DNA from: DASVXQ01 sp036392615
GTDB lineage: Bacteria; Actinomycetota; CALGFH01
Length of the DNA: 64,000 nucleotides
Assembly: GCA_036392615.1 (NCBI GenBank)
Contig: DASVXQ010000121.1
Coordinates: 1 to 64,000 of the forward strand
Direction of reading: 5' to 3'
The notes beneath the pieces were generated by a model. That model made no database searches, was not told where the DNA came from, and saw only the letters and a list, made by a program, of their open reading frames with translations. Both the position numbers and the translations under genes were made by a program. Shown here piece by piece: positions 52,451-61,443 of this stretch (within the stretch, counting starts at the first letter, position 1; each line of letters begins with the position of its first letter).

Positions 52451-54511
52451 TCAATCGCTGCTCGGCCGTGCCGGCAGCCGGACCTCGCCGATCTCCACGG
52501 CCCACAGCAGGTCGGTGAGCTGCTCGAGCGCCCTGGCCAGGTGGCGCCGGTAGGTGCTGAAGGGCAGGCCGAGCACCTCGGCGGCGGCCTCCTGGGTGGG
52601 GGCGGCGCGGACGAAGGTGCGCTCCAGCACCGCCCTGAGCAGGTCGCCCTTGGGCTCACTCCCGAGGCAGGCGACCGCGTCCTGGATGGTCGCGCGGAGC
52701 TGGTCGGCGCCGGAGCCGCCAGGCCCCGCGGCCAGCGACGAGCCCATGAGGGGACTCGCGGCCAGCCGGTCGGGCCGGTGCAGGTCCGGCAGGGCGGCCC
52801 TCACCGCGGCGGCGAAACGGGTCCGGTCGAGCGGCGGGGGGCGCAGCAGGGAGGCCGGCGGCGGCCCGGTCCCTCCGGCGTGCTCCCGCTCATTCATCAG
52901 GTCGAGCCAGGTGTCGACCGGGAAGCGCCGCCAGTCGTTGCCGTAGGCGACGTGCGCCCGACCGCCGACGTCGAGCTCGAACTGCCGGACGAACGCCAGG
53001 TACTCGAAGAACGGTCCCCAGTACTCGTCGTCGACGACGATCACGAACGACCAGGCGAGCGGGCGCGACACCCACTCGATCAGGGACGAGACCGACCCGG
53101 CGAGCACGGCGTACATGTCGCGCTGGAACTCGCGCCGGCCGGCGAAGAAGCGGGCGATGTCGACCTGCTCGCCGGGACGCGCCGGGCCCTGCCGCGCGAC
53201 GTGCTCCAGCACGGCTCGGGTGACCGGGTCCCGCTCCTCCATCGTCGAGCCGGTCGGGTGCATCACGTGGTAGGCGTAGGCGGCCACTCCCTCGCGGTCT
53301 CGGACCACGCTGAGGGTGTCCGGCTGCTCGGCGAGCCACGCCTCGGCGAGCCGTGCCGCCGCCGCGCCCTGGAACTCCTCCATGATCGAGAGGACCTGCC
53401 GGTGCTCTTCGCGGCGCGCGGGCACGACCGCGGCCGAGCCCTGGGCCCGCAGCGCGTAGAACGCGCGGGTCAGCGGGCTCTTGCGGTGCAGGTAGGTCAG
53501 GTGCTGGGCGAGCAGCTGCCGGTCGAGCCCTGTAGCGGTGCGCAGGCCGGCGACCACGTGGTCGTGGATGACACGGTGCAACGCCCGGTACCGCTCCGGC
53601 GAGCGTCGCTCGAACTCGGCATCCAGGACGTCCCGGGCGAGATCGTGCGGAAACAGCCCGCGTGGTCCGCCCGCGATGAACGGCCGCCGTTCCAGCCACG
53701 CCCACACCGCGGGTGCGTCGGCGCCCACCACCTCCCGAAGCAGGTCCTCGGTCGTCAGCCAGGCCGTGGTGCAGGCGGCCAGCCCGGACATGTGCGCGTC
53801 GGAGGGTGCGCCTCGAAGCAGCGCCTCCAGCAGCGCCGAGACGAGGTCCGGGACCTCGGCGAGGCTGTCGGGCACCGTGCCGGTGACCGCGACGTCGGCC
53901 AGCAGCGCCATGGCCAGTGGGTGGCCGCGCCCGAGCCGCACCAGGTGGGCGCGGACCGGCGGGGCGACGCCGGCACGGGCGAGCAGCTCGTCGCTCTCCA
54001 CCTCGTCGAAGTGATCGAGACGGTGGACCGCCACCACCGAGCGCCAGCCCGGGTCGGTGCGCCAGGGCGCGGCCGGGGCGTCGCGGCCTGCAAGCACGAC
54101 GAGGCCGTCCGCCGGCAGGGCGGGCAGGAACGCCTGGCGCAGCCATCCGTCGATCGCGCCCAGCTGCTCGTAGCCGTCGACGAGCAGGACGGCACCCGCC
54201 AGGAGCTCGGCGACCGGGCCGGCCGCGGCCCGGTCCCCGAGACCGATCAGCACCGCGTGCTCGAACCCTTCCGGGGAGGGATCGATCTCCCGGCCATCGA
54301 GCAGCACCACGGCTCGGCCCGCGGCCCGCACCCGGCTGCGAAACTCCAGCAGCAGCGTGGTCTTGCCGATGCCTCCAGGACCGTGGACGAGCAGCACTCG
54401 CCGCGACGACCGGTCCATGAGGGCGTCGTCGAAGCTGGCCAGCTCGTGCCGGCGGCCCACGAAGGTGCGGCGCCGCGCCTCGTCGAGAAGATCACCAAGT
54501 TGGGCCGTCAC
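52451..54511 (-). CDS. STAND-type ATPase with C-terminal helix-turn-helix-like region
   Basis: 686 residues from GTG 54511 (GGAGGG upstream). DEARRRTFVGRRHELASFDD precedes Walker A VHGPGGIGKTTLLLEF and Walker B GAVLLVDGYEQL; VVLAGRDAP is sensor-like, and DLVSALLEALLRGAPSDAHM with LPHDLARDVLDAE are winged-helix/ARC2-like, as in AAA+/MalT-type regulators. A middle domain (about 330-540) is unfamiliar. The C-terminal AAPTQEAAAEVLGLPFSTYR with RHLARALEQLTDLLW resembles a short HTH that could read DNA. No LuxR signature is seen. Probably a ligand-switched regulator of the downstream FAD/hydrolase genes. Confidence 0.6.
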   Translation of the reverse strand: MTAQLGDLLDEARRRTFVGRRHELASFDDALMDRSSRRVLLVHGPGGIGKTTLLLEFRSRVRAAGRAVVLLDGREIDPSPEGFEHAVLIGLGDRAAAGPVAELLAGAVLLVDGYEQLGAIDGWLRQAFLPALPADGLVVLAGRDAPAAPWRTDPGWRSVVAVHRLDHFDEVESDELLARAGVAPPVRAHLVRLGRGHPLAMALLADVAVTGTVPDSLAEVPDLVSALLEALLRGAPSDAHMSGLAACTTAWLTTEDLLREVVGADAPAVWAWLERRPFIAGGPRGLFPHDLARDVLDAEFERRSPERYRALHRVIHDHVVAGLRTATGLDRQLLAQHLTYLHRKSPLTRAFYALRAQGSAAVVPARREEHRQVLSIMEEFQGAAAARLAEAWLAEQPDTLSVVRDREGVAAYAYHVMHPTGSTMEERDPVTRAVLEHVARQGPARPGEQVDIARFFAGRREFQRDMYAVLAGSVSSLIEWVSRPLAWSFVIVVDDEYWGPFFEYLAFVRQFELDVGGRAHVAYGNDWRRFPVDTWLDLMNEREHAGGTGPPPASLLRPPPLDRTRFAAAVRAALPDLHRPDRLAASPLMGSSLAAGPGGSGADQLRATIQDAVACLGSEPKGDLLRAVLERTFVRAAPTQEAAAEVLGLPFSTYRRHLARALEQLTDLLWAVEIGEVRLPARPSSD

Positions 54512-54821
54512 TGGACCACCCTCCAACACGCTGCGAGGTAGCGGCACACGCCTGGATAGGAGTCCTCGAATATCGAACACCGGATGGGGCTCGCCGCGGA
54601 CGTGGCCGCCCCCGGAACCAGCCGGTCTCGCGCTCAGGTTGCCAATGTCCTGGCGTCGCTGTCCAGCGGTCTATGACGAGGGTTGACCTGACCCAATGGC
54701 GCAGCTCGAATCGCCTGCGGCCTGGACGGGCTTCAAGCCCCGTATCTGCCGAAGCGTGGCGCCCCGCTGTGCGTCCTGCTACCCAGGATGGCACGATGCG
54801 CACGCTTCCCCTCACCGGGCG
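54512..54821. other. gap without recognisable gene
   Basis: These 310 bases lie upstream of the ATPase gene and downstream of the propeller gene. A small inverted repeat GGGCTTcAAGCCC (54728-54740) and a TTGACC at 54681-54686 are visible, but no promoter pair with good spacing. No protein family is recognisable in either strand. Confidence 0.4.
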
Positions 54822-55937
54822 CTACGCGGCAGTCAAGCGGAGGAGCTCGGGCACCGCGGTGGCCACCCACGCCCCGCGCGGATCGGCGGCGACCACCCCG
54901 TGGAAGAACGAGCGCGAGTCGCGAAACCACCCGGTCACCCGCCCAGAGGCAGAATCGACCCGCAGCAGGATCCCGCCAAGGTCCAAGCCATGCGCATACG
55001 GACCGGCCAGCCACACCGCGCCACCGCCAACCACCAGCCGCACCCCGCCGTTGACCCCGCCAACATCCAGGTCCGCAAGCGGCGTGGTCGCGGTCACCTC
55101 GCCAGTGCGCTGATCCAGGCGCCGCAGCCGGCCGGTCCGGTCGTGCAGGCTGCCAGGAACGTCCGTACCCGTCAGCAGCCACACCGCACCGCTGCCGACC
55201 TCAAGCCCATAGGGGAAGCCGGCCACCCGGGCGACCGCGCGGGCCGGACCACCCGCCAGCGGCACCCGCCACAGCCGCTGGTCGGTGGGCGCCTGAGTCG
55301 TCCAGACCGCGTCGGTGCCCACGGCAAGCGGCCCGACCGGCTGGCGCCGGCCCGAGGCGTCGGTGACCCACAGCGGCGGACGGGGCCGCAGCGTACGGGC
55401 GTCGAGGCGGCCGAACCCCATGGGCTTGTCCCTGCGCAGGCAGCAGTACGACCACAGCACCCCATGCGCCACCACCACAGCCAAGCCACCGAACCGGGCG
55501 GTCACCCGCAGATCCACCGGGTCGACTCGGGCCGTCACCCTGCCGTCCCCGGTGCCCACCCAGACCGCGCCCGCCCCCACGGTCAGCGGACCCACCGCCA
55601 TGCCCTGACCCGGCGCTCCCAGCTCCACGCGGCCGGTCACCTGGTACCGGTCGGGGTTCACGCGCAGCAGGGTGCCCTGCTCCAGCAGCACCCACGCCGC
55701 ACCCGCACCGACCGCCACGGCCGCCGCCGGGCCGGGCAGCGCCACCCGTCCGGCCACCGCCAGCCCAGAGGCGACCGGGCGATCGTCCCTGCTCACTGTG
55801 CTCCTGGTCGGCGGGGACGGTCCGGCATCGCCGGTACCGAGGTTGCGGCTCTGGAGGCGACCGACCACGACCAGGGCAAGCAGCACCGCCACCACGCCAG
55901 CAGCGACCAGCCGCCAGTCACGCCCCGATGCGTTCAC
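54822..55937 (-). CDS. membrane-anchored beta-propeller protein
   Basis: 371 residues from GTG 55937, preceded by a purine-rich GGGGGAGCGGGGGG. One membrane helix (WRLVAAGVVAVLLALVVVGR) at residues 9-28 is followed by an outside domain of repeated short blades with the signature VGAGAAWVLLEQGTLLRVNP, VGAGAVWVGTGDGRVTARVD, VGTDAVWTTQAPTDQRLWRV, and others, each with AVW in the inner strand. It is a WD/YVTN-like propeller, probably a sensor or scaffold. It is divergent from a degraded SigE-type sigma gene, which recalls membrane sensors paired with ECF sigma factors. A GTG nine codons upstream (55964) is possible. Confidence 0.65.
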   Translation of the reverse strand: MNASGRDWRLVAAGVVAVLLALVVVGRLQSRNLGTGDAGPSPPTRSTVSRDDRPVASGLAVAGRVALPGPAAAVAVGAGAAWVLLEQGTLLRVNPDRYQVTGRVELGAPGQGMAVGPLTVGAGAVWVGTGDGRVTARVDPVDLRVTARFGGLAVVVAHGVLWSYCCLRRDKPMGFGRLDARTLRPRPPLWVTDASGRRQPVGPLAVGTDAVWTTQAPTDQRLWRVPLAGGPARAVARVAGFPYGLEVGSGAVWLLTGTDVPGSLHDRTGRLRRLDQRTGEVTATTPLADLDVGGVNGGVRLVVGGGAVWLAGPYAHGLDLGGILLRVDSASGRVTGWFRDSRSFFHGVVAADPRGAWVATAVPELLRLTAA

Positions 55938-56105
55938 GCCGACCCCCCGCTCCCCCGGTGCCACCTTTTTGCAGATTGTCTACCCTGCGCATCTATTCGA
56001 GGAGGGGTGCCGGGGGAAAAGACCTCCTCCTCCCCGGATGGAACCATGCGCCTGCGACCGGGATGCTGCATGGGGAAGGCACCGCTTGCAGCCCAAGGAA
56101 CCCGT

Positions 56106-56440
56106 GTGGCCGATGACTTCGATCGGTTCTATGCCGCGTCCTACCAGCGGGTGCTCAAGCAACTGGTCCTTGTGACCGGTGATGTTGCCGAGGCGGAGGA
56201 CGTCGTCCAGGAGGCGTTCGCCCGCGCGTCGGTGCGCTGGCAGCGGCTATGCGCGTACGAGGCGCCGGAGGCGTGGGTGCGGCGGGTCGCGCTCAACCTT
56301 GCCGCACAGGCCGCCGGTGGGAACGGTGAAGTCACGCCTGGCGCGCGGACGGGCGGTACTGGCTCGTCGTCTTGCGGTCGCGGACATCGACGCGCAAAGG
56401 GACGCCGACAGCGATGCCGCGAGGTCAAGCCGCGGGCGGA
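56106..56440 (+). pseudogene. degraded SigE-family ECF sigma factor
   Basis: From GTG 56106 region 2 is intact: DDFDRFYAASYQRVLKQLVL, VTGDVAEAEDVVQEAFARAS and APEAWVRRVALNLAAQA. About position 56320 the frame shifts, and another frame gives VGTVKSRLARGRAVLARRLA, the end of region 4, with a long charged tail. Roughly 60 residues of region 4 (the part that reads the -35 element) are missing. The factor can no longer bind promoters in full. It is divergent from the propeller gene. Confidence 0.6.
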
Positions 56441-56577
56441 AGAAGTCGGCTCTCTGTCAGGTCGCCGCCGAAGGCGGCTCAGCAGCCAACTGTTTCGGAG
56501 GAGCGGCTCGACCGTGGCCACCCTCATGCCCTTGCCTGCGACGCAGCGCTCGCCGTCTCCATCAGATCAGGAGGGCC

Positions 56578-56803
56578 ATGACGTTCATCCTGGTTCCCTT
56601 GCACGCCGACCCCAACGACGATCTGCAGATCAACGGGTGGAACTGGCGCCCCACCCTTGAGCTGCTGTATCGCGCGCGCCTGCTGGACGACGAAGACCGA
56701 CCAACTGGACCAGGAGCCGCGGGAGCTCTAATCCGCGACCTACGAGTGGTTGTCGCGATTCCGGGACTTCTGCCGAACAAGCGGCGGCTTCACGGTGGTC
56801 TGA
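56578..56803 (+). pseudogene. broken gene for an unrecognised protein
   Basis: ATG 56578 follows GGAGG. The frame reads MTFILVPLHADPNDDLQING, then WNWRPTLELLYRARLLDDED; a different frame continues after a stop (TAA) with ATYEWLSRFRDFCRTSGGFT and ends at TGA 56801-56803. The two halves look like start and end of one small protein that has lost its middle. I do not know the family. The 299 bases after it (56804-57102) hold only short frames; one (DVFPGMLADRIGRTTVVQVG) may be another fragment. Confidence 0.4.
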
Positions 56804-57102
56804 GCGCTCCGCTCATCCGCAGCCGTGCCCCTGGGCGATCTCGTTTGACAGATACACCAGTGGGATGTCTTCCCCGGCATGCTGGCCGACCGGATCGGCC
56901 GGACCACTGTGGTGCAGGTGGGCATCGATGGCCCGGCTGTCAAGGCAGAGCACCCCGGACGAACGACCTGACAGCCTGCCCGGGACCCGGGTGGCCGACA
57001 GTACATGACTTGGCCGCCTCTGGAGTCCACCAGGCAGGGAATCCGCAGGTCGGCGTGGCGGTAGAGCCGGAATAGCCGACAAGGATGAGGTCGGGTGAGC
57101 GC

Positions 57103-57804
57103 TCAGGTCGAGGCTGGCACCGCCTCGGCGGCCGTTTTGATGAGCTGCAGCACCTCATCCGGGTGGGAGACCATGGCCACGTGGTTGGTCGAGACCTCCA
57201 CGGTGGTGGCGCCCATGCGAGCGGCGAACTGCCGCTCGGCATCGGGCGGGATCGCCTGGTCGCCGTCGGCGACCAGGAACCAGGACGGCAGCGACTTCCA
57301 GGCGGGGACGCCCATCACCTCCCCCAGGGCGCTCCAGTGCAACGGCTGCTGGACCGCGAACATGACCCTGGCCTTGACCGGGTCGACGTCGGCGGCGAAG
57401 TGGTTGACGAAGTCGTCCTCAGGGAGCCAGGCAAAGCCCTGCTGGTCGACGTCGAGATGCGCCAGGGCCGGGGTCGGCGGTCCCTGCTCCAGCAGCGCTC
57501 CGATCGAGTCGCCCTCATCCAGCCCGAACCCAGCGATGTAGACCAGGCCAACGGCGTTGGGCGCGTCGGTGCCGAGCGCGGTGATGATCTGGCCGCCGTA
57601 GGAGTGCCCGGCGACGAGGGTTGGCCCGTTCTGGCGGGCCAGGACCTGGCGCAGCCGGGCGACGTCATCGGCCAGCCGGTTCATCGGGAACTGGGGTGCG
57701 GTGACGCTGTACCCGTCGGCCTGCAAGTGCTCGATGACGGCGCTCCAACTGGAGCCGTCGGCCCAGGCGCCATGCACGAGGACGATGCTGGGCAGCGCAG
57801 TCAT
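57103..57804 (-). CDS. alpha/beta hydrolase (esterase-like)
   Basis: 233 residues from ATG 57804 (GGAAGGAG upstream). SIVLVHGAWADGSSWSAVIE carries the oxyanion HGAW motif, VAGHSYGGQIITALG the Ser nucleophile, WFLVADGDQAIPPDAERQFA the likely acid, and VEVSTNHVAMVSHPDEVL the catalytic His. Plant MeS esterase-like and pyrethroid-hydrolase-like proteins have this outline. The substrate is unknown. No near neighbour suggests a pathway. Confidence 0.85.
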   Translation of the reverse strand: MTALPSIVLVHGAWADGSSWSAVIEHLQADGYSVTAPQFPMNRLADDVARLRQVLARQNGPTLVAGHSYGGQIITALGTDAPNAVGLVYIAGFGLDEGDSIGALLEQGPPTPALAHLDVDQQGFAWLPEDDFVNHFAADVDPVKARVMFAVQQPLHWSALGEVMGVPAWKSLPSWFLVADGDQAIPPDAERQFAARMGATTVEVSTNHVAMVSHPDEVLQLIKTAAEAVPAST

Positions 57805-58527
57805 GTCAGGGCTCCTTCCCGGTCTGCGGTCGCCTATGACGACCCGCTGGCTCCCCAGGGCTGCCCCCGGCACACCCTACAGCGCGTTACCGTCTTGACG
57901 GCTTCTGCGGGTGACCTGCACGGGGCACGCTGGCGGGTCATGAGGCTGCGGCAATCCACGCCCTGGCCGGCCTTCGCGGGCGGCCCCGAACCTGAGCGCA
58001 CCAAGATCGAAAGCCGGGTGCTCTGAGCCTCATGGCTTGCCCTGCTCGGTCAGCGATGCGGTCAATGTTCTACTCGGTTCTACCTGCGCCTACCTTGACG
58101 GCGGGCCCGTCCCAAGAAGTTCGCTCGTCCCAGCGATATTGGTTCACCTGCTGCAGGCCGATGCCCGGGCTTGCCGGCCGACGCGGACCACCAGCAGGCC
58201 GCGGCGGTCCCCGGTCTCGCTGGCCCGCTGGCGATCACCGCATGCCGGACAGCCTCGACCTGGTCGGCGGTTTCGGTCGCGCCCTGCTCGTCGCTGGCCC
58301 AGCCGACCACCACACGAGCGCCCCGGATCCGCCGGATGCCACGCGTCGCGGCCGAGCGTCCGGCCGTGAGAATTGGCAGGGCGAACTTCCCACCGAGCTC
58401 CAGCGATCGCACTGTCGAAGAAGCGCCATCATGCTGGGTTCATATTCGTGCCGCTCACAATGGAGGCGAGGACCGCAAATGGCGCCGAGCCAGCCCAGCA
58501 GCAGTGATTTGCGTGCCTGATCAGGCC
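57805..58527. other. 723-base gap with one possible decayed frame
   Basis: No convincing gene. On the minus strand (58412-58080) a frame starting GTG reads RSLELGGKFALPILTAGRSA and RIRGARVVVGWASDEQGATE, then VEAVRHAVIASGPARPG before the sequence is better continued in another frame (GLLVVRVGRQARASACSR). It could be a decayed small gene; there is no ribosome site and no family I can name. Nothing else stands out. Confidence 0.3.
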
Positions 58528-59271
58528 ATGACACCCGCCTGCCCCCAGACTGCTCAGTTGGCGATGGCGGAATGGGCCACCGAGCTGGGCTGCCCATCGC
58601 AAGTCCTGGCGACGGCGGGAACCACGGTGATCCGCCACGGCCCAGCGTTTGGCAGCCAACGCGTCGCGTTTGCGTTCGCGCCTACCACCATCAGCGCCTG
58701 CGTCATCACGGTCCCAGCCGATTGGTACGCCGCGGCGCGAGCGGCCCTCACACCGCTGCCACCATCCCAGACGTTCGACGCCCGGCACCTTTCCCGGCTG
58801 TTCAGCCGCGCAGTGGAGCGGGTCGTCGGGCCCGCATGGCAGGGCCACGTCGACACCGACTGCTTCGCCCCGGTCGACCCGCGCGGTGCGCGGCCACTGC
58901 TCGCGGCTGACCGGGCGGACTTGGCCGCACTGACGAACGCCTGTGACCCGTGCGAATGGGAAGCCAGCACGGTCGACCCCGACCGGCCCCCGGTGTTTGG
59001 CTGCAGAGCCGATAACAGGCTGGTGACGGCAGGCACGCTGACACCATGGCGCGGCCGCTTTTGGCACGTCGGCATCGTCACCCACCCTGGCTACCGCGGG
59101 CAGGGCTACGGACGGGCCCTGGTGAGCGCGATGACCCGCTACGGTCTCGACCATGGCTGGCTGCTGCATTATCAGACCCTGTTGGCCAATGCCCCCTCGG
59201 TCGCGATCGCTCGCTCACTTGGCTATCGGCAACACGCGCAGACCCTGGCCATCCGGCTCAGCTCGCCATGA
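58528..59271 (+). CDS. GNAT-family N-acetyltransferase
   Basis: 247 residues from ATG 58528 (GTG 58513 is five codons earlier and also possible). The C-terminal half is the GNAT fold: GRFWHVGIVTHPGYRGQGYG and RALVSAMTRYGLDHGW form motif A with the acetyl-CoA pyrophosphate loop (RGQGYG), and YQTLLANAPSVAIARSLGYR is motif B with the usual SLGY end. The N-terminal 120 residues are an extra domain. The substrate is unknown. The same strand continues with a DUF6176-like gene 135 bases on. Confidence 0.8.
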   Translation: MTPACPQTAQLAMAEWATELGCPSQVLATAGTTVIRHGPAFGSQRVAFAFAPTTISACVITVPADWYAAARAALTPLPPSQTFDARHLSRLFSRAVERVVGPAWQGHVDTDCFAPVDPRGARPLLAADRADLAALTNACDPCEWEASTVDPDRPPVFGCRADNRLVTAGTLTPWRGRFWHVGIVTHPGYRGQGYGRALVSAMTRYGLDHGWLLHYQTLLANAPSVAIARSLGYRQHAQTLAIRLSSP

Positions 59272-59406
59272 CGTCAGCGCCCATCTATCGCACCCTCGTA
59301 CGATCTTCCGCGCATGACGTGCGCCCACACCGGCGCAACGCACGGCCCTCAAGCCGCGATCGCGATGCGCTGTAGTATCGACGTACCAGCGGGCAGTCGG
59401 AGACGC

Positions 59407-59736
59407 ATGATGATGCGAATCGGGTTCTTCAAAGTTCATCCCGATCGGGTCGAGCGTCTCCGCGCCTGGACACAGGAGCTGACCGATCGCCGCGCCGAGG
59501 TCCTTGAAACGTTCCGCGCCGAAAGCACCACCCATGAGTGTGCCTATCTCCTCCAAGGCGCGAGCGGTCCCATCCTCGTTTACGTCCAGGAGGTCGATGA
59601 TCTCGACCAGGCACGCCGAGCGTTCGCGGCCTCCGAGTTCCCCATCGACCTTCAGCACAAGCAGACGATGACAGAGGTCCGCGAAGGCCCAGCAGAGGTC
59701 GAGCTGCTCTTCGACATCAGCGCCGAACGTGATTAG
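59407..59736 (+). CDS. DUF6176-like small protein
   Basis: 109 residues starting with three tandem ATG codons (59407, 59410, 59413); GGAG at 59399-59402 favours the first or second. RIGFFKVHPDRVERLRAWTQ, ETFRAESTTHECAYLLQGAS, PILVYVQEVDDLDQARRAFA and SEFPIDLQHKQTMTEV fit the ferredoxin-like alpha/beta layout of dimeric stress-response (ABM/DUF6176-like) proteins. Function unknown. The assignment is from pattern memory only. Confidence 0.6.
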   Translation: MMMRIGFFKVHPDRVERLRAWTQELTDRRAEVLETFRAESTTHECAYLLQGASGPILVYVQEVDDLDQARRAFAASEFPIDLQHKQTMTEVREGPAEVELLFDISAERD

Positions 59737-60234
59737 TTGGCGCACACGCCACGAGTTCGAGGTGGCGCGGAGCTCGTCGATCTGAAGTGGCCTGCGCGTC
59801 CCCCCCGGTTGGGGCGCCGTGAGGGCCTGTTATCGCCCTTGCTCTCGCCCTTCGATGAGGAGCCTCCAGTGGGCTGGGGTTCGCCCACGGCTTCTGGCTC
59901 CATGCAACAGTGCACTTCGGCACGAATTCTTCGGGTCTCCGTATTTCTGCGCCGGTTCGGCGCTCATGTAGTTGGAACCGCAAATCGTCGGGTGATCCCT
60001 TCGCACGGGACGCGCCCGCCGGCAACGTCAGCAGGCCGGAGAGGCGGCGGCTCCGAGAGGCTTGCGTGAAAGGGGGACGAGTGGGGCGGGTCTGGGCCAC
60101 AATTCGGGCGGGCGGATCGTGAACCACCGCGGACCAGACGATCGCAACAGCAGGCTCTCAAAGCATCCGGTTCGAGCAGCGGTAGCAAGGGGGTGCGAGA
60201 GCGCGCACCCGAATGCAGCAGGGAGGACGGGATC
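59737..60234. other. 498-base gap before the tandem-paralogue unit
   Basis: I find no gene here. Frames on both strands are interrupted or lack third-position bias. The GC content appears lower and more even than in the genes around it. CGCAAATC at 59979-59986 is a single half of the LacI-type operator and is not supported. A promoter for the gene at 60235 should lie in the right half; no consensus pair is clear. Confidence 0.4.
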
Positions 60235-60666
60235 GTGCCACAGGCCAATGACGCCGAGCTGACGAACCTGTACAGCGCGGCCACCAACTTCGATGTCGAG
60301 GACAACGAGCCCAACACCGGGCCTCCGGGGAACCCTCCGGCGGCTTCCTTCGATCTGCACGTGGAAGCGGTTGCCGGCAACGTGATCGGCAACAGCTCGG
60401 CCGACTACCGGTTGACCCTCACCGCCATCGACGAGACCCTCGCCGCGCCCAACGCCGGGATGAGCCGCACCGCGGACCAGGAGTTCAACGCGGCGAACGG
60501 CTGGAACCCCGGTGGAGGCGCCGGGAACTTCCTGAAGGAGCAGGTGTTCAGCATCCCTGTCCCCAATGGAGTCCAGGGCCACGTCTTCCGCTACGTGGGC
60601 ACGCTGGTGAGCAAGAACGGCGACATCGTGTCATTCATCGAGAGCAACCGGTTCATCCTGGTCTAG
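60235..60666 (+). CDS. first of two tandem paralogous beta-rich proteins (unknown)
   Basis: 143 residues from GTG 60235 with GGGAGG upstream. No signal peptide. It shares a full-length pattern with the gene at 60752: N-D-A-x-L near the start, VEDNEPNTGPPGNPP, ASFDLHVEAVAGNVIGNSSA followed by DYRLTLTAIDE, then a central Gly/Asn-rich loop (ANGWNPGGGAGNFLKEQ), and the end YVGTLVSKNGDIVSFIES then NRFILV. Alternating hydrophobic strands indicate an immunoglobulin-like or lectin-like sandwich. I do not recognise the family. A strong hairpin follows the stop. Confidence 0.6.
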   Translation: MPQANDAELTNLYSAATNFDVEDNEPNTGPPGNPPAASFDLHVEAVAGNVIGNSSADYRLTLTAIDETLAAPNAGMSRTADQEFNAANGWNPGGGAGNFLKEQVFSIPVPNGVQGHVFRYVGTLVSKNGDIVSFIESNRFILV

Positions 60667-60696
60667 TCGTCGACCACGACCCGGGGATCTCGAATG

Positions 60697-60728
60697 GGGA
60701 GCGCCCGCGCCACCGTGCGGGCGCTCCC
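60697..60728 (+). terminator. hairpin after first paralogue
   Basis: Perfect 12-bp inverted repeat GGGAGCGCCCGC (60697-60708) and GCGGGCGCTCCC (60717-60728) with an eight-base loop, 30 bases after the stop codon. No T-run follows, so it may be a GC-type terminator or an mRNA-stabilising stem between the two paralogue genes. Confidence 0.6.
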
Positions 60729-60751
60729 TCGCTCATGTCGGGAGGGGAGTC

Positions 60752-61195
60752 ATGAACGCGAACGACGCGAGGATCGTGCGGCTGTTCACCACCCAGGTCA
60801 ACGGGACGGTCGAGGACACCACGCCGAACGCCAACTCGCCTGTACAGGACCAGTTCGACCTGATCCTCCAGGCGGAGGTCGGGGCCGTCCTCGGCAACAG
60901 CGGCGCCAACTACACGCTGACGTTCACCGCCATCAACGATGACATGGTGACACGCCAGATCGCCCTGAACCCGGTGGGCAACCCGTTCAAGGAGGAATGG
61001 AACCGCGGCTGCGGATGGATCAGGAGCGGCAACGACTTCGTGAAGACCGGCGAGGCCGAGGCCGAAGGCATCATGCGGTACACGATTGCCATCCCGCCCG
61101 GCCTGACCGGGGCCTTCCATTACAACGTCAGGCTCGTCAGCGAGAACTACCAGATCATCTCTTTCGCCCAGAGCAACCCCTTCCTCCTCGTGTGA
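60752..61195 (+). CDS. second of two tandem paralogous beta-rich proteins (unknown)
   Basis: 147 residues from ATG 60752, with GGGAGGGGAG upstream. Matches the preceding gene throughout: NANDARIVRLFTTQVNGT, VEDTTPNANSPVQDQFDLIL, AEVGAVLGNSGANYTLTFTA, and the end NVRLVSENYQIISFAQSNPF then LLV. The middle differs (FKEEWNRGCGWIRSGNDFV) and contains one Cys. No signal peptide or membrane helix. The pair arose by duplication and has diverged to perhaps 30-35 percent identity by eye, so both copies are probably kept by selection. A 13-bp hairpin follows directly after the stop. Confidence 0.6.
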   Translation: MNANDARIVRLFTTQVNGTVEDTTPNANSPVQDQFDLILQAEVGAVLGNSGANYTLTFTAINDDMVTRQIALNPVGNPFKEEWNRGCGWIRSGNDFVKTGEAEAEGIMRYTIAIPPGLTGAFHYNVRLVSENYQIISFAQSNPFLLV

Positions 61196-61196
61196 C

Positions 61197-61228
61197 GCCG
61201 TGCCGCCGGGCTCATCCGGCGGCACGGC
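61197..61228 (+). terminator. hairpin after second paralogue
   Basis: Perfect 13-bp inverted repeat GCCGTGCCGCCGG (61197-61209) and CCGGCGGCACGGC (61216-61228), six-base loop, starting one base after the stop of the second paralogue. No T-run follows. Confidence 0.6.
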
Positions 61229-61443
61229 GGAGGGACCCAACCCTGCACGGGCCCCAGCCCCCGGCAGTGGGGCTTCCACCAGGCGAATCGCCTCGCCTCA
61301 TGCTCCCGGCTCGGACCAACCGCCGAATAGTCGCAAGCCATGCGGGGTACATCCACAGCATCACGTGGGACGCCCCCCGCCGGCGAGGCTCGGCCGAGCA
61401 TCTCGACGACCGGTCGGCGGGAGCGCCTGAGAAAGGAAGCCCC

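Noticed and set aside
58080..58412. Minus-strand frame reading RIRGARVVVGWASDEQG as a gene
   Set aside because: No ribosome site, no family match, and better continuation in another frame; kept only as a possible decayed fragment.
58506..58513. GATTTGCG as further LacI-type operator, and CGCAAATC at 59979-59986
   Set aside because: Single half-sites without the facing half and not near genes of the carbohydrate locus.
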